Positions 1 to 11,528 of a DNA stretch of 64,000 nt are shown piece after piece. Within the stretch, counting starts at the first letter, position 1. Every line of letters starts with the position of its first letter. Source of the stretch: Apium graveolens. Its lineage: Eukaryota > Streptophyta > Magnoliopsida > Apiales > Apiaceae. The stretch is taken from positions 6,829,144 to 6,893,143 of the forward strand of contig NC_133647.1 of assembly GCF_009905375.1 (NCBI RefSeq), given 5' to 3'. Under the pieces are notes generated by a model that saw only the letters and a program-made list of their open reading frames with translations, did no database searches and was not told the origin of the DNA. Position numbers and translations under genes: made by a program.

Positions 1-629
1 TGTGATGTTAGTCTTAAACTTTGTTTTGCTTCATGATAATTTGAATCCCTGAAATTTGACAGCTACTACTGCGGATGGTATTTTATCTTTGCTACATCTT
101 AGTCTCTGCTAAGAAGCATAACTAAGCCAACCCAACAAGCATGTAGGATTAAACTTTAAGATTTTTTAAATTATTTGACTGCTTATTGTATCTTAACTTT
201 GACAATACTATACCAGATTCTATTTTCTCTTTTATTATTTCCCTTCTACGATAGCTAAGTGATCCTATACTAAATTTAAAGGTGAAGACTTCTGAGTACC
301 TTGTTCCTGTTTAGGTAATCTCTAAAGATTTAAAATGACACAGGTACACGTGCATACATCCAACAAACTAAGATGATGCATGACCGCATGAGTTTGTGAA
401 GGTATCACAACAATCTCAATCTTTTTCAAACATAAAATATTGGTCGTGAATGGAGTTACATAAGAATGAAATGTGTTTCTCCGAAGTCACAAGATTAAGG
501 AGCAAAACATATGTATTAAATTTGTAGTTTAATTTGATTTATTTCTTATTGTATTCTTCTGGTTAAATTTTAATGAGTACAAAGTACTTTTTTGCATAGT
601 ACTTAGTCAAGCTACTTATGTTGATTTCA

Positions 630-1030
630 GAGTCTCATACCTTTTTAACACAGACTATCCGCAAAAACTCCCCAGACTGGTCCTAGACGCGGATGGAAGT
701 TTGATAATCTTTAGTGATTTGAATGAGACAATTTGTGCTCTGGATATTTCTACTGGTATAAGTTCAGTTCCTAGAAAGGGCACAATTCATGATGATGAAA
801 ATTTTGTTTTGAGTGATGAACGCACTGTGATATGGCAGAGCTTTGACTATCCCACAGATACTTGGTTGTCTAGTGGGAAACTTCGAATTGATGGGAGCTT
901 GATTAACAAAGTACAGCAACTCACTTCTTGGAAAGGCTGGGATGATCCAGCTCCGGGGAATTTCTCTATAGGAATAGATCCAGGTAAAAGTCTTGAACTT
1001 TTTATGTGGATGAACAAGTCAGGGGTGTAA
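630..1030 (+). pseudogene. G-type lectin S-receptor-like kinase, B-lectin fragment
   Basis: An open frame runs through about 130 codons, entered just after a TTTCAG acceptor-like site (621-630) and closed by TAA at 1028-1030. It contains the hallmark WQSFDYPTDTW near 834-866 and LTSWKGWDDPAPGNFS near 930-977. Both are typical of the second half of the bulb-type lectin domain and the following S-locus glycoprotein region of plant G-type lectin receptor kinases, which are plasma-membrane receptors. No signal peptide, transmembrane segment or kinase domain is visible in the window. Sequence after the stop still resembles the family (a W-R-A-Y stretch near 1050) but is interrupted by further stops, so this is a truncated relic rather than a gene. 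The frame has no ATG near its beginning. Family assignment is confident; pseudogene status follows from the stop and the missing domains. Confidence 0.75.
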
Positions 1031-1752
1031 GACCAATGCCTCTCATAAAATGGCGAGCTTACTGAATCGTTACCACTTAGTGGTTTGTCATGGTGAGTGT
1101 CTACAACACTTCAATTTCTGTTGATTTTAACCCACACATCTCTTGTAATGTTTAACAAGACAATATCTTTTATTTATTTTCAGGATCCTAATACGGATAA
1201 TATGGTCTCCAGCACGATTTTCTTTTCAGAAAGTACTGGTTTGCAAAGGTTAGCAGATGTGTTTTCTTTAAATACACTTTATCTTTTGGATTGTTAACTC
1301 TAGTATAATGGCTAATTGTTTTTCCTCTTCATTCAAGGTCTAAGGGTGACACATGATAATATTTTAGCTACAGTTTATTTAGATATTGGTAAATAACCTG
1401 TTAAAAGAAATAATGGACTAGTAAATTGTTCCTAAATGTAGAGAGCATGACAATCAAGGTTGCATTAAGTATAATGATGTCTGGTTTTATCCTAGAAATT
1501 TGGAAGAGCGGCTAATGAAGGAAAATATAAACTAGTATAACATGTATTCCTATGCGTAGAGAATAGAAGTATTAATTTTATTATGCTAATTGATAATTTT
1601 AACTTTGCTATCAAAGTTCTATGTATTTTATCATTTCACATCAATTTTATGAACAATGTCTTGTAAGCATTTTTTTATAAATGCTTGGTGGCATTGAGAT
1701 ACTTTTTATTCTCTGATCTATTTTCTTAATTTCACCGGATATATCTGCTCAG

Positions 1753-1864
1753 GCTCTAGAGAGAATTGGCCGGTCTGTGTTAATGGATGAAAGGATACCA
1801 AGTAACCTGATTGTTCTATATTGTGAGAAAGTTTATGCAGATTTTGTGCCTTTCCTCAGAAAAG
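1753..1864 (+). other. exon-like piece, unidentified
   Basis: A 112-base open stretch lies between CTGCTCAG and a GTAAGG donor-like site. It would encode about 37 residues including ERIGRSVLMDER and VYADFVPFLRK. The composition (charged, no low complexity) and the good splice-like borders suggest a real internal exon of a host gene, but I do not recognise the family. A similar weak candidate lies at about 1184-1249. It could be chance. Confidence 0.25.
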
Positions 1865-2980
1865 GTAAGGAATTGCTTTGAATTTGATACAATGAAACTA
1901 CTCTAAAAAATAGTTTCTATTTATTTTATCTATGTATCATTCAATGTTGTATGAGCTGAGATTTACAATCTGAGCTACTGCTAAATGGTATAGTTATTCA
2001 AAAGCTGGAATATGAGAGGTCGGTTCTTTTGATCAAATTTTGTGTCTCACTCGGATCTTATTTAGATAATAAGAATGACATAATAAGTTTCTTTTATGAT
2101 TTTATGTAATTCATGCCTACAATTAGCTTTACCGTAATTAGTCAGGCTCAGGTATAATGATCATGTAAGAGGTGTACTCAGTATCAGTTCTTACACTAGA
2201 AGGAAAAGATCTAATTGCTTGTGCAAAGACTAGAATTGGAAAATATGGGCTTTAATGTAATAATTTGTTATGATGTAGTGAAAATCCATGTATTGGTCTG
2301 ATGATTTATTGTTTGGTATTCCTCGGTGTTCAGTTTTATGTTAACTTATTTTATGTTAACTGCTAGGATATTCAATGATTTATTGCTGGTCTTATGATTT
2401 CCTTGGTGGTCTCATGATTTAAGAGTCTTATATAAGTGAAATTAGTTGTGTTAGCAGGTTTTCCTTACATATATAAGTGAAATTATATAAAACATGCATA
2501 CATACATTTACTTTAAATATATAAAGTGGCCTGCTTGTATTCTAGCATACCTAGAAATTTATTAAGTCAGTAAGGTCCAATATATGAAATTTGCAGCAAA
2601 TCATAGAATGCAAGCTTTGGTTATATTATATTTAATTACAAGTGCACTTTGTTGTAAATCCATTTTAAAATATTACATTTTACTGTCTTTACTTTTGATG
2701 TATTTTATGTGAGATATCTTTGTACTTGCATATCTTTTGAATGAGGTTTGACATTTATGTATTTCCATTTCACAGATAAAAAAGAACATGAAATATAGGC
2801 ACAGATAATGTCTAACTATGGGGTACGACTCTTTCTGATAACTTGATAGGGATTGTTAGTTATACTTGTATCGACCTAGAAAACTAATTAGCTATACTCT
2901 TTTAAAAAAAAATCTATTGATGGAAGCCTGTTGTAGATATAAAATGTATGTTAATAAATATTTTTTTTGACAATATGCAG

Positions 2981-3082
2981 GACATTCATCCATTTTCAGG
3001 GAAAGAATTAAGAGATGACAGCTTCGCTCAGTTATCATTAACATTAGTAATATGGTTTGGAGATGAGATTATTATGTACTAG
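2981..3082 (+). other. possible terminal exon
   Basis: After TATGCAG (2974-2980) an open frame of 33 codons begins D-I-H-P-F-S-G-K-E-L-R-D-D and ends with TAG at 3080-3082. The preceding sequence is T-rich, as expected for an acceptor. It might be the last exon of the same unidentified gene as the piece at 1753. No family is recognised and no polyadenylation signal is certain. Confidence 0.2.
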
Positions 3083-3110
3083 TATGGCTTAGAGATGAGA
3101 CTATTATGTA
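3044..3110. repeat. short imperfect tandem repeat
   Basis: A unit of about 35 bases (ATGG-TT-GAGATGAGA-TATTATGTA) occurs twice in a row with several differences. It overlaps the end of the exon-like frame, so the last residues of that frame may be an expansion product. Confidence 0.4.
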
Positions 3111-3249
3111 TTATTACTTTAATATTATGTTGTTACTGAGATTATTGTTTAACAAGAGCATGTAATTTAAATATTTTGAAATTAACCGTTCCATTTGTCT
3201 ATTCCAGTGTAATGTATGTTTATATACAGTATTACATAATATCTACTAC

Positions 3250-3603
3250 CGTTGCTTAATTATAGCAAACTGGTGTTACATTTGATAGAACGGATTTTTA
3301 AAATAGGCTATGTGGGCCCATAAAAGAATGGGACCTATCAGCGGGGCCCACTTTTGAAATCTTGATCGAACCTAATGTATCACTCATTTTACGTTACATT
3401 TGGGCCTTTCAATGTTATAATAGTTGCCTATTATAACGTTTACTTCTCTATTACAATAGATCATTGAAGTATTATATTAGGATGTCTATTATAATTCTCG
3501 TATACGTAACGCCCCTTGATGTTAAAGTAGACCTAATGTAACACTTTTTGGGCCTACTGTAATACCATTTAGGCATTACAATATCCCACTTGTGGCGTAA
3601 TAC
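3250..3603. repeat. AT-rich repeat with hairpin, possibly DNA-transposon remnant
   Basis: The stretch has many variants of TGTAACAC, GTAATACC and GTAACGCC in both orientations, interspersed with GGGCC runs. It includes a perfect hairpin at 3414-3437 (10-base arms GTTATAATAG, 4-base loop). Such arrays of short subterminal motifs are typical of Mutator-like or other terminal-inverted-repeat elements, but I cannot pair two clean termini or a target duplication. Its right edge (about 3603) is exactly where homology of the adjacent gag fragment to 60734 onward stops, so it probably truncated that element. Confidence 0.35.
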
Positions 3604-4036
3604 AAATTTCCTTGGCTATTTTACATCCAATAATCCTATTGGACATACCAGTATCAAGACTTCTATGCAAAATATGTCTTACTTTTGCATCTTTCATAAT
3701 AGATGAAATATCATCAGGAGAATAATCTTTCTTATATGTATCAACCATCTTTTTATCTTGACCAACAACTGATACTACCAACTTCATTGGCCTATGAGGA
3801 CCATCATAAATACTACTCAGATATTCAGGATCTGTAGCTTCCAAGCACATGTCCATCTTGACCTTCCAAATTGGATATCATGTATCTTTAGAATTTGAAC
3901 CTTGATAGCTTCATACCTACTCATATTTTTGCTAATGTGTGTTGTGGCTGGGGTTAGTGGTGAATTCCGTTGTGCTTCTATGTCTTCCATTAAAGATTGA
4001 TTTTCAGATCTTAAACTATTTGTATATTAATTGCAA
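3604..4036 (-). pseudogene. SIRE-like copia gag, N-terminal fragment
   Basis: On the minus strand the frame from 3856 to 3569 encodes LEATDPEYLSSIYDGPHRP, a lysine-rich stretch, then AKVRHILHRSLDTGMSNR and K-x-A-K-E-I. This is the same Gag N-terminal region found at 25781-26043, 42530-42792 and 60734-60973. Gag forms the particle that packages element RNA. The piece covers only the first part of gag. The start is disrupted and there is no zinc knuckle or pol behind it, because the element breaks off at about 3604 against an AT-rich repeat. Its 5' LTR and primer-binding site follow at higher coordinates. Confidence 0.75.
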
Positions 4037-4048
4037 GCTCTGATACCA
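4037..4048 (-). promoter_or_regulatory. primer-binding site (tRNA-iMet type)
   Basis: GCTCTGATACCA on the plus strand is the complement of TGGTATCAGAGC, the standard plant copia primer site pairing with the 3' end of initiator tRNA-Met. It lies two bases from the LTR end. Confidence 0.85.
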
Positions 4049-4050
4049 AT

Positions 4051-4734
4051 TGTTAGGTTTGTAATACAACTGTAGTGGGTGGGGGTTAATACAGTTTATG
4101 CAAACAATTCGATAACAATTAACAGAATCAACAGTTGTTATATTAACAGGTAAAAACTGATTACAAAAGTACTCTCTCAAAGAATGAACAATTATTCTTG
4201 AGAGCTGCTAGGTTATCTGAAAGATATAACAATTCTTAACTCATATAGATTAAACTTAATTTGTGCTTATATAATGCACAGTGACACAATTAATAAGAAA
4301 TCCTATTCTATTATAATAAGGAAACCTAATACATATCCATATATTATTACTTCTGAAATAAAGTTTTTCACCGCCTTGAATTATGCAATCAGTTTTCCTT
4401 CTTGAATATCTTTTGAAGTGACTAAATCCTGATGACATTAAATGTTGATTATCAAGTACTGATGGACAAGTACTGATGATGTTTCATTCAGTAAATACTG
4501 ATATTAAGTCCTGATAATAAACTCTGATAGGTTATATCCTGATATCATCAATTATATCTAATATATATTCATGCACCATTCAAGTTTTATGTGAGTTAAC
4601 TATAACAATCTCAGTATTATAGTTAACTCCTTAACCCACTAATGATGATCTGACAATAGCAAGTATTAGCATAAAAAATACTTGAATAATTAAACTATAA
4701 ACAACATATAATAAGAAGTATCAAAACACCAACA
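4051..4734 (-). repeat. 5' LTR of truncated SIRE-like element
   Basis: The plus strand runs TGTTAGGTTT ... ACACCAACA, so in element orientation the LTR begins TGTTGGTGTTTTG and ends CCTAACA. It is 684 bases, next to a primer-binding site, and holds a TTATATAA box at 4267-4274. The related LTR at 61180-61749 lacks about 115 bases near its internal third. CTGATA, CTGATG and CTGATT words are frequent at 4430-4560. No 3' LTR partner exists in the window, so the target duplication cannot be tested. Confidence 0.75.
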
Positions 4735-5285
4735 ATCCCATACTAGCATTCCACAAACATTCTTACTCATACAAATTTAGTTCATAATAAACGTATCAAA
4801 AGAATCCCAAGATAACAAAGATGTTCGTTCATAAGAAGAGATAAATAAAAAATAAGAAATGTTTTCAATGGCTGAATTCTTCTTCATTGATGGCTTCTTC
4901 TCCTCCTCCCTTATGCGGCTCCTTGTTCCTCCTCTCTCTATTTTAGCTCTCGACTATCTATCTAATAATATATCTAATAAAAGTCTTTTTTCAATGAATT
5001 ATTGCAAATACAAGGAGATTTCACAATTAGAATTGAATTCCATGAAACTAAAAAATTTGTAGTTGACTTTTTCACTCGAATTCTGGGCTTATTTAGTTGG
5101 ACAATAAAATTAAGACCAATTGTGCGATAGTGTATACAGCGCAAACGGCCCATAAATTCTAATTTTTAATTAAATTAAACTTTACCTCTGATTTTTTAAA
5201 CTCCAAGACTTTCATTATTACAACTCCTTCATACTTACATTAGAATATGAATATTTAATAAATAAAAATCTTATTCTATATAAAA
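4735..5285. other. LTR flank shared with 61750-62285
   Basis: No credible coding region is seen here. The stretch is nearly collinear with 61750-62285, with roughly 6-8% differences by eye. It includes a pyrimidine-rich run (TTCTTCTTCATTGATGGCTTC) and an AATAAAATTAAG segment. It could be untranslated or intronic host sequence lying between two retroelement relics. The short frame at 4859-5062 is not preserved in the other copy, which argues against it being a gene. Confidence 0.5.
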
Positions 5286-7260
5286 TAATCAAAATATAAG
5301 GGAAATATTAAGATAAAGTGCACACTCATCAATGCTCATCTGATGCTTTGATTGCATAAGATCAGAAAATTTCTTGCAATGCTTATTGTCAGTAGGTACA
5401 AAAATGATGTCATCATCATAAATTTGAACCAAAAGCGAGTCTTTACCTTTATTGATGTAAAATAAAGTTTTATGAATTGTAGCTCTTTTGAAACCACTAT
5501 CAATCAAGAATTGAGCAAGTATTTCATACCAGACCCTTGGAGCTTGCTTGAGTCCAAAGAGTCATTTTTCTAGCCTTTAACATGATAAGGAAATTTAGGA
5601 TCAACAAAACTGAGAATAATGTTTAACATATACATCATCTTTCAATCTGCAATTCGAAATGCACCTTTGACATCCATTTAAAAAAACTTGAATTTGATGT
5701 GAGCTGCATAAGCTCAGAATATCGTGATGATTTCAAGTCTGGAAACATGAAAAAATATTTCATCATAGTCAGTATCTTATTGTTATGATTGATCTTTTAC
5801 AATAAGCCTCACTTTATTCTTCATTATAGCACCGACATAATTTGTCTTACTTCTGACACCAACTTTGTGCCTAAAATTGACTTATTCTTTGGCTTAGGCA
5901 TCTATTTCCATAATTCATTCCTCTCAAACTCATTAAGTTCCTCTTCAATTTGCAGTAACCCAATAAGCATCTTCGAGTGCATCTTTAACTTTTTTAGGCT
6001 CCTACTTGATAAAAAGTTGTGATATAGATAATCATCATGTGTTGCACTTCTTGTCTTTCCTAGGAAGTTGGTAACTTATTACTTGAGCTTGATGCTTCCT
6101 ATGTATTGGATGCATTTTCAAAATTATTTTCATATGAAACTTTCCCTTAATCAGTATTGTCACTTTCTGACTGAGGTGTATTTCATTATGTCACTCCTCG
6201 TATATTAGAGCTTTCATGTCGTGATTGGTGTCATTTCCTGATTGGGTGTCAATTCCTAAATTGGCTCGATTTTGCTTGTTGGAGTTTCTAATGAGCTTCA
6301 ATTTTGGGAATTTATTGTCCCTTCTAATTAAGTATCTTCTTCTGATGTTACTAGGAATTAACTGACTTTGAGTAGTTGTTCCCCCTCCATATTTGGATGT
6401 CAAATAACAACATCAATATCTCAGCTATCATCAGGATCACACGAGTTATCGGTATTTGAGTCTTCATCAGGATTTGTATCATTTCCTATTTTTGCCTTTC
6501 CATTAACAAAAATTTATTTTTCATGGGAGTCCTCTTCAAAACACTAATCTTTTTATCATTAAATAAAATATGGATAGATTCAATAATATTCCTAGTTCTC
6601 ATATTAATAAAAGCTTTGGATGGAGGATAATAAAGAAAATACCTTCATCTACTTTTGTGTCAAACTTACCAAGCTGCAAACACTTGCATCGAAAAATGTG
6701 AAAATACTTTCAAACTTGGCGTATTTTCCTTGATCATTTGATAAAGAGTCAAACCATGTATGTTGATAAGTATTAGGAACTTCAGCCCAGAAATAGGTTA
6801 CGAAAATTTAGCTTCTCTTAACATAGTTTTTCCAGCTTCAGTAAGTATCATATTCTTCCTTTCGACCACCGTATGTTGGAAATATTAAACTCAATATCAT
6901 TATCACTTTATGGAATTTTCGCTTTTTGATTTAAACCATTTTCAATCAGTGGCATATGATCCAAAAGCTCTTCCGAGCCTCGCCTTTCTTGTGGAAAAAA
7001 TACACCAAGTAAATTTAGTAAATCATCAACACTTAGTACGATATAGCTCTTTTTGTTAATAGACACTCCAAAAAGATCAAGATGCAATAACTATATGATT
7101 TATCAAGTGACCATTCAGTTTTGCTCATGAAAGATGTCCTCTTTTATTTTGCTTTGTGACAAGTACGAAAGAATATGATATTTTTGGTAATCCCCTACCG
7201 AATAATTATTTACCAACTCATTCATGTTGTTGAAATTCTAACTTTTATCTAGTGATGCCT
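5286..7260 (-). pseudogene. degraded copia pol (GAG-pre-integrase, integrase, RT)
   Basis: Read on the minus strand, 7260-7130 resembles the GAG-pre-integrase motif (NFNNMNELV). About 6880-6540 carries integrase-end remnants and 6420-6000 a hinge with a GGGGGA purine block near 6380. Then 5830-5289 is reverse transcriptase: the frame 5507-5289 shows TLFYINKGKDSLLVQIYDDDIIF, in which the catalytic box has become Y-D-D-D, followed by KFSDLMQSKHQMS. Stops and shifts occur throughout. Gag, protease and RNase H are absent. It is an older SIRE-lineage relic. The same truncated structure, with the same left edge, recurs at 62286-64000. Confidence 0.7.
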
Positions 7261-8885
7261 TACTGATAAGACATGTTGATGTTATATATTTTCATGCCTC
7301 TATTCAACTATTGTAATTTTTATTGATTTTTTATGAACCAAGTCAAAAGTCATAAAATACAACATGATAATAGTTGTTATGCTCAAAAGATCTTAATTTA
7401 GTGGGTCCACCAAATCCATATTTTTAATAATGACTTTTTAAATTTGAATGATGATACTGTCATATTTACATCTCCACAACAAACAATTAGGCCAGCCTTA
7501 GTTATGATAACACTATCTTATTTTCCTTGATGTGTTCACAACATCTCATATCTAGAATTACTGTATTTTCCCTCCTATATTATATAAAAAAGTTGAATTA
7601 AGTAGAATTTTAAGGACTCCACTTGTATTGGGTTATATCTTCCCATCTTTAACAAATTTTATACAACTCTCTAATACATTATATTTTTCAATCACAATTA
7701 AAATATTATACATAAGAAAATCTTCAAGCCATATTAGAGTAGCATGTCGCATTAAATGTAAGGTAAATAATTTTCAAAACAAGAATGTGTGAATTTAATA
7801 ACTATAATTATTAATTAAAAATGACTATTTCAGGATAGGTTTATTTTTTACTTATAAATTATATTAATGTCATTTTAGTAAAAGAAAATCTTATTGAAAA
7901 TGAGAATATATCAAAAATAAATATTTTATTTGAAATAAATAGATATCAAATAGAACTTTGGTGTTTAAAAATAATTATTATACTCTATTTTTTACGCCTC
8001 ATTTACATGAAAAGTGCCTGATATTTTTGGGCTTTGTACCTACTCATTTTAAATAACATAAATACTTAATAACTTTGGGCCTGTTTAGTAGATTGGGGTT
8101 AAACCGTCCATATGATTTAGTAGATTATGGTTAAACGGTCCATGTCTAGAACTATTCTAGATAGTTAAATTTCATGATTATATAAGTTCAGTTTAACAGA
8201 GGTTAAAGACACATTCTTTTGAAATCTTTTCTCTCATATCTTAGCAAAACAAAAATAATAGTTTCTACAAGACCCCTCTTCTCAATAAAATGTTTTCATT
8301 TTCACCTAAAGTTTTCTCTCCCTAGCTTATATTAATTCATAGCATAGAGCATATTCCATAATAATTTCTAATTAGTTGTTTGAAGTACAAAAGAATTAAT
8401 ATTTATTTTCATATAATTTTTGTTGTTGGATTACATATGATTTCTTTATCCATGTTTCCTGTCTAAATTTTTGATTTGAATTATACTATTTTCATGTAAT
8501 TATAAGAGATCTTGTTGATTATCATTATTATTATAGAATTGATCGACATTAAAGAATTAGTTTGGTAAAAATGATAAATTGAGGATTTAGTGACAACAAA
8601 TTAACAATTGTTACTCATGTATATAATTAAACTGATTTATTATGATAATTATAACTATTATCACATTTGAAATTTACTTAAATTCATGTTGATTAAATAT
8701 TTACAGGAATCAATGAAGAAAATGCTCCTACATGGAAGAGGTGAGAAAAATCATGGTGTTTTACCACATCATATATGATGATTCTTTATTATATAATTGT
8801 GTTGACATTTTTATAACTTTTTGATCTGTGTAAATTTTTTAAATAGTATGGTGAGTTAATTTATTAATATAGTGATGCATAATTT
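7261..8885. other. AT-rich intergenic sequence
   Basis: No coding frame of interest on either strand. Around 8078-8160 there is a twice-repeated GTTTAGTAGATTNNGGTTAAACNGTCC-type segment that may be the edge of a small DNA transposon, but no matching terminus was found. Confidence 0.4.
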
Positions 8886-9477
8886 TTAACTTGATCTAGT
8901 AAAGAGGAGTCCTGTGGTGCCAATGCAGTCTTGTTGTTTTTGTTCTTTTCTAGGTGAAAGAGCCTCCACAGTCTCTGGAACAGCAGGCACTTCCAGATCT
9001 ATTTCGAATGCAACCTTCACCTTCCCACTGGTGCTTGCAACAAAAGAGTCTAATATATCTTCATCCTCACTAACACAAAAATTCAAATCAATGTTCCTAA
9101 AGTTGTTGCATTTAGTATCCTTTCCCTTCTCTGCTATAATAGCTTCTTCAGCAATAGGTTTATCAAACTCAGCATCCGTTGAATCAAAAGATACATTCGT
9201 ATCAAACCCTCTATGTTTTCCTTCATTTTTTGGGTTTACAACATCTGGGCGATAACTTTGAATAGATGCAGATGTAGATGAAGAGTCATTTTTTGAGATG
9301 CCAATTATTTAAAATATGGGAAATCCAAGTAATTTCCCATTGCTTAAAAATTTAGACTCCCTCTTCACCCCAACATCACAACTACTTGAGGCAGCTGAGA
9401 CACTCCGAGTAGATTGATGATTAGGTTCTTTTACAGTTTCTCCAATAAGCAAAGGATTACAAGAAGCCTGGTAATGG
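8886..9477 (-). pseudogene. DUF863-like plant protein fragment
   Basis: One minus-strand frame is open from about 9477 to 8886 except for a TAA at 9309-9311. It reads, in order, a serine-rich segment, LLGFPIF just before the stop, ISKNDSSSTSAS after it, then an acidic region with IDLNFCVSEDED and FEIDLEVPAVPETVE. The IDLN and IDLE-P-PETE blocks resemble, from memory, the C-terminal part of plant DUF863 (PF05904) proteins, which are nuclear proteins of poorly defined function. There is no start codon, no N-terminal half and no clear continuation after 8886. The stretch at 9490-9669 may hold another damaged piece in a shifted frame. Without a profile search the family call is moderate; the coding character of the frame is stronger. 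Confidence 0.5.
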
Positions 9478-9669
9478 ATCGCTGGTAATTGGTGTTGTGC
9501 TCGTGCTTTGATTTGTCAAATGCAAGAAGATCAGGTGTTGTGCCTCCACAAGGATTCTAATCGGGAACTTCATTTGCCCATTGAATATTTTAAATTCATT
9601 GATTGCTTTATTGTAAATGAAATACCAAATGTACATTAATTTATATGCCTTCAATTTAATGTTATTCAA

Positions 9670-10135
9670 ATTCTGATGTATATCATTTTAAGAAATTTCT
9701 TTTAGTTTAGTGTTCTATTTATTTAAATGAGGAAAAAAATGTTTTATTGATTTAAGATAAACCAACTATAATGATTATGCATATGTATGTAGTTTCTTGA
9801 CATTTATCCATTCTAATTTGTATAATTTACATATGTATGTATGTCATAAATTTATAATTACTATGTTGTCTTAGAGATGACAAACTTAAATTCATTTCTC
9901 TGCATCATTTATCAAAAGTGGTGAAGTAGGTGATGAAATATTTGGACCAATATTATTGTACCATTTATGGTGATCATTTTTTATGGCATATATTTTGCTC
10001 ATTGTGTGCCATTTTGTTGCCTTGTTTTTTGTGTATTTCAATTTTATTTTATTTATATTTTTTAGTGTCTAAGTAAAGATATTTTAATTAGATTTAATTT
10101 TATTTTTCCTTTTTAACTACTTATTATATGTACAT
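9670..10135. other. AT-rich spacer
   Basis: No coding or structured signal; simple TATGTATG-type runs near 9780-9845. Confidence 0.4.
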
Positions 10136-10140
10136 AGGTT
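10136..10140. repeat. target-site duplication AGGTT (left)
   Basis: AGGTT directly precedes the TGAAATTTAAAGG end of the left LTR and is matched by AGGTT at 21013-21017. Confidence 0.85.
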
Positions 10141-11108
10141 TGAAATTTAAAGGCTCGATAGATATATATTATATACTAACTTTGAAAGCAAATGGCACAT
10201 TCTCTTATGCAAGTGGGACGGTCCCTTTATAAATGAGACGAGTAATGAGACAGTCTCAATTAACTGCAGAATGTAAATAACACTAATATAAATGCAGTAT
10301 GCTAAATACTGAAAAAGTAAGAAACACAAGAAGTTTTCACTTGGTTCGACCCCTACACTTAGACGATGGCCTACATCCAAGTCCCTATGCCAACTAGCAT
10401 AGAGAATGTATTATATCAACTTTAATAAAAAACTTACAGTCTTTCCTTGATTACAAAAATAGCACTTGAAAGAAACCCTTTTCCAAGCTATACCTTGCTA
10501 CCTAGCCCACCGCTATTCCTTAGCCCTTCTAGCTACATTGTTATACTTTGAAATCAAGCTTGCCACAACCCGGCACAAAGTTGATATGAATACACGAGTA
10601 CAAGTATAAACAAATTGATTACAGCTCAAACTATATATTGTTCGACTAGATTTGTATCTCCGATAAAATGAACAAGAAGATGTTTTAGATGATAATAGAT
10701 TGACGTGAAAGCATTAGAGGCAAATCTGAAATCGTGAGTTGTATTTATAAGCAAAGTTCTAACAGATTTTATTTTCAAATGAAGGATAAGATAAAAAAGA
10801 TTTCAAACAATATTGTTTGAAAATATTTGAATGAAACTTGAAAGCTAATCTATAAGTTTGTTTGAAATTGATAAATCAAGTAAAAGATAAGTCTTGAATA
10901 ATTCAAACTTGGTTTATAAGATAGGGTTTCTTTGAGATAAGGAATGAGAAGTTTATCCAGTGAAAACAAGATTTACACAAACCCTAACAAACCTAAACTG
11001 CATTCTTGGAAAATCTGATATGCAATGCTCTGATCTCGGATGCTATCAATCTGTTTTCTTCATTCTGTTGCTGAAAAATCTTATCATCATAAATATTGTA
11101 GATTAACA
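10141..11108 (-). repeat. 3' LTR of the 10.1-21.0 kb element
   Basis: It runs plus-strand TGAAATTTAAAGGCTCG to TGTAGATTAACA, 968 bases, matching 20108-21012 throughout. In element orientation there is a TATAAATA box (10742-10749). GGGACA/GAGACA words lie at 10195-10260. It is longer than its partner by about 60 bases, mostly from a stretch near 10615-10670 missing in the other LTR. Confidence 0.85.
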
Positions 11109-11121
11109 TTCTTCCCCTTTT
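11109..11121 (-). promoter_or_regulatory. polypurine tract
   Basis: The minus strand reads AAAAGGGGAAGAA directly before the TGTTAATC start of the 3' LTR, as expected for plus-strand DNA priming. Confidence 0.8.
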
Positions 11122-11528
11122 ATGATGATGACAAAGAAAGTGTAAATGCTCCCCCTATCAAAAATACTTAGAGCCTGTAAAACAGAGTTAGATACAACAT
11201 AATATATTACTGTTTAAAAAATATATGCAACACATACGTGAATGAGACAACTAAGTAAAGAATGGGACAACTGATAAAAAATGAGACAATCAGATAGATA
11301 AATGAGATAATCTCAATTAACCAAAATAACTCATTTAAAATCCATAATCATAAGCATTAACAACCCATCCATAAACCAGGATGTGCAGTTGTAATCTACC
11401 ACATAATCAATCCAGAATAAATGAGACAATGTCTTAAAACATCATAACCCAAGTCTTAAAACCAAAAAACAAATGAGACAATGTCTGAAAACACTCAAAT
11501 TTCTCTCCCTTCATCATAAAAGGGGTCT
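11122..11528 (-). other. element 3' untranslated region with TGAGACA repeats
   Basis: Non-coding. The plus strand holds repeated AATGAGACAA or AATGGGACAA words near 11230, 11262, 11280, 11300, 11420 and 11472, the last two as AAATGAGACAATGTCT. The same words occur in the LTRs and in the pol hinge of this element. Confidence 0.6.

Noticed and set aside
4037..4048. GCTCTGATACCA as a tRNA gene fragment
   Set aside because: Only the 12-base primer complement is present, next to an LTR; there are no tRNA arms or promoter boxes.
4859..5062. 67-codon plus-strand frame
   Set aside because: Not preserved in the related copy near 61880, where indels and stops break it.
8914..9255. 113-codon plus-strand serine-rich frame
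   Set aside because: The minus strand of the same stretch encodes acidic IDLN/IDLE blocks typical of a plant protein; the plus-strand frame is its serine-rich mirror.
10141..11108. Possible promoter-driven gene in the LTR (minus frame 10380-10147)
   Set aside because: Not open in the partner LTR at 20108-21012; this is ordinary LTR sequence.
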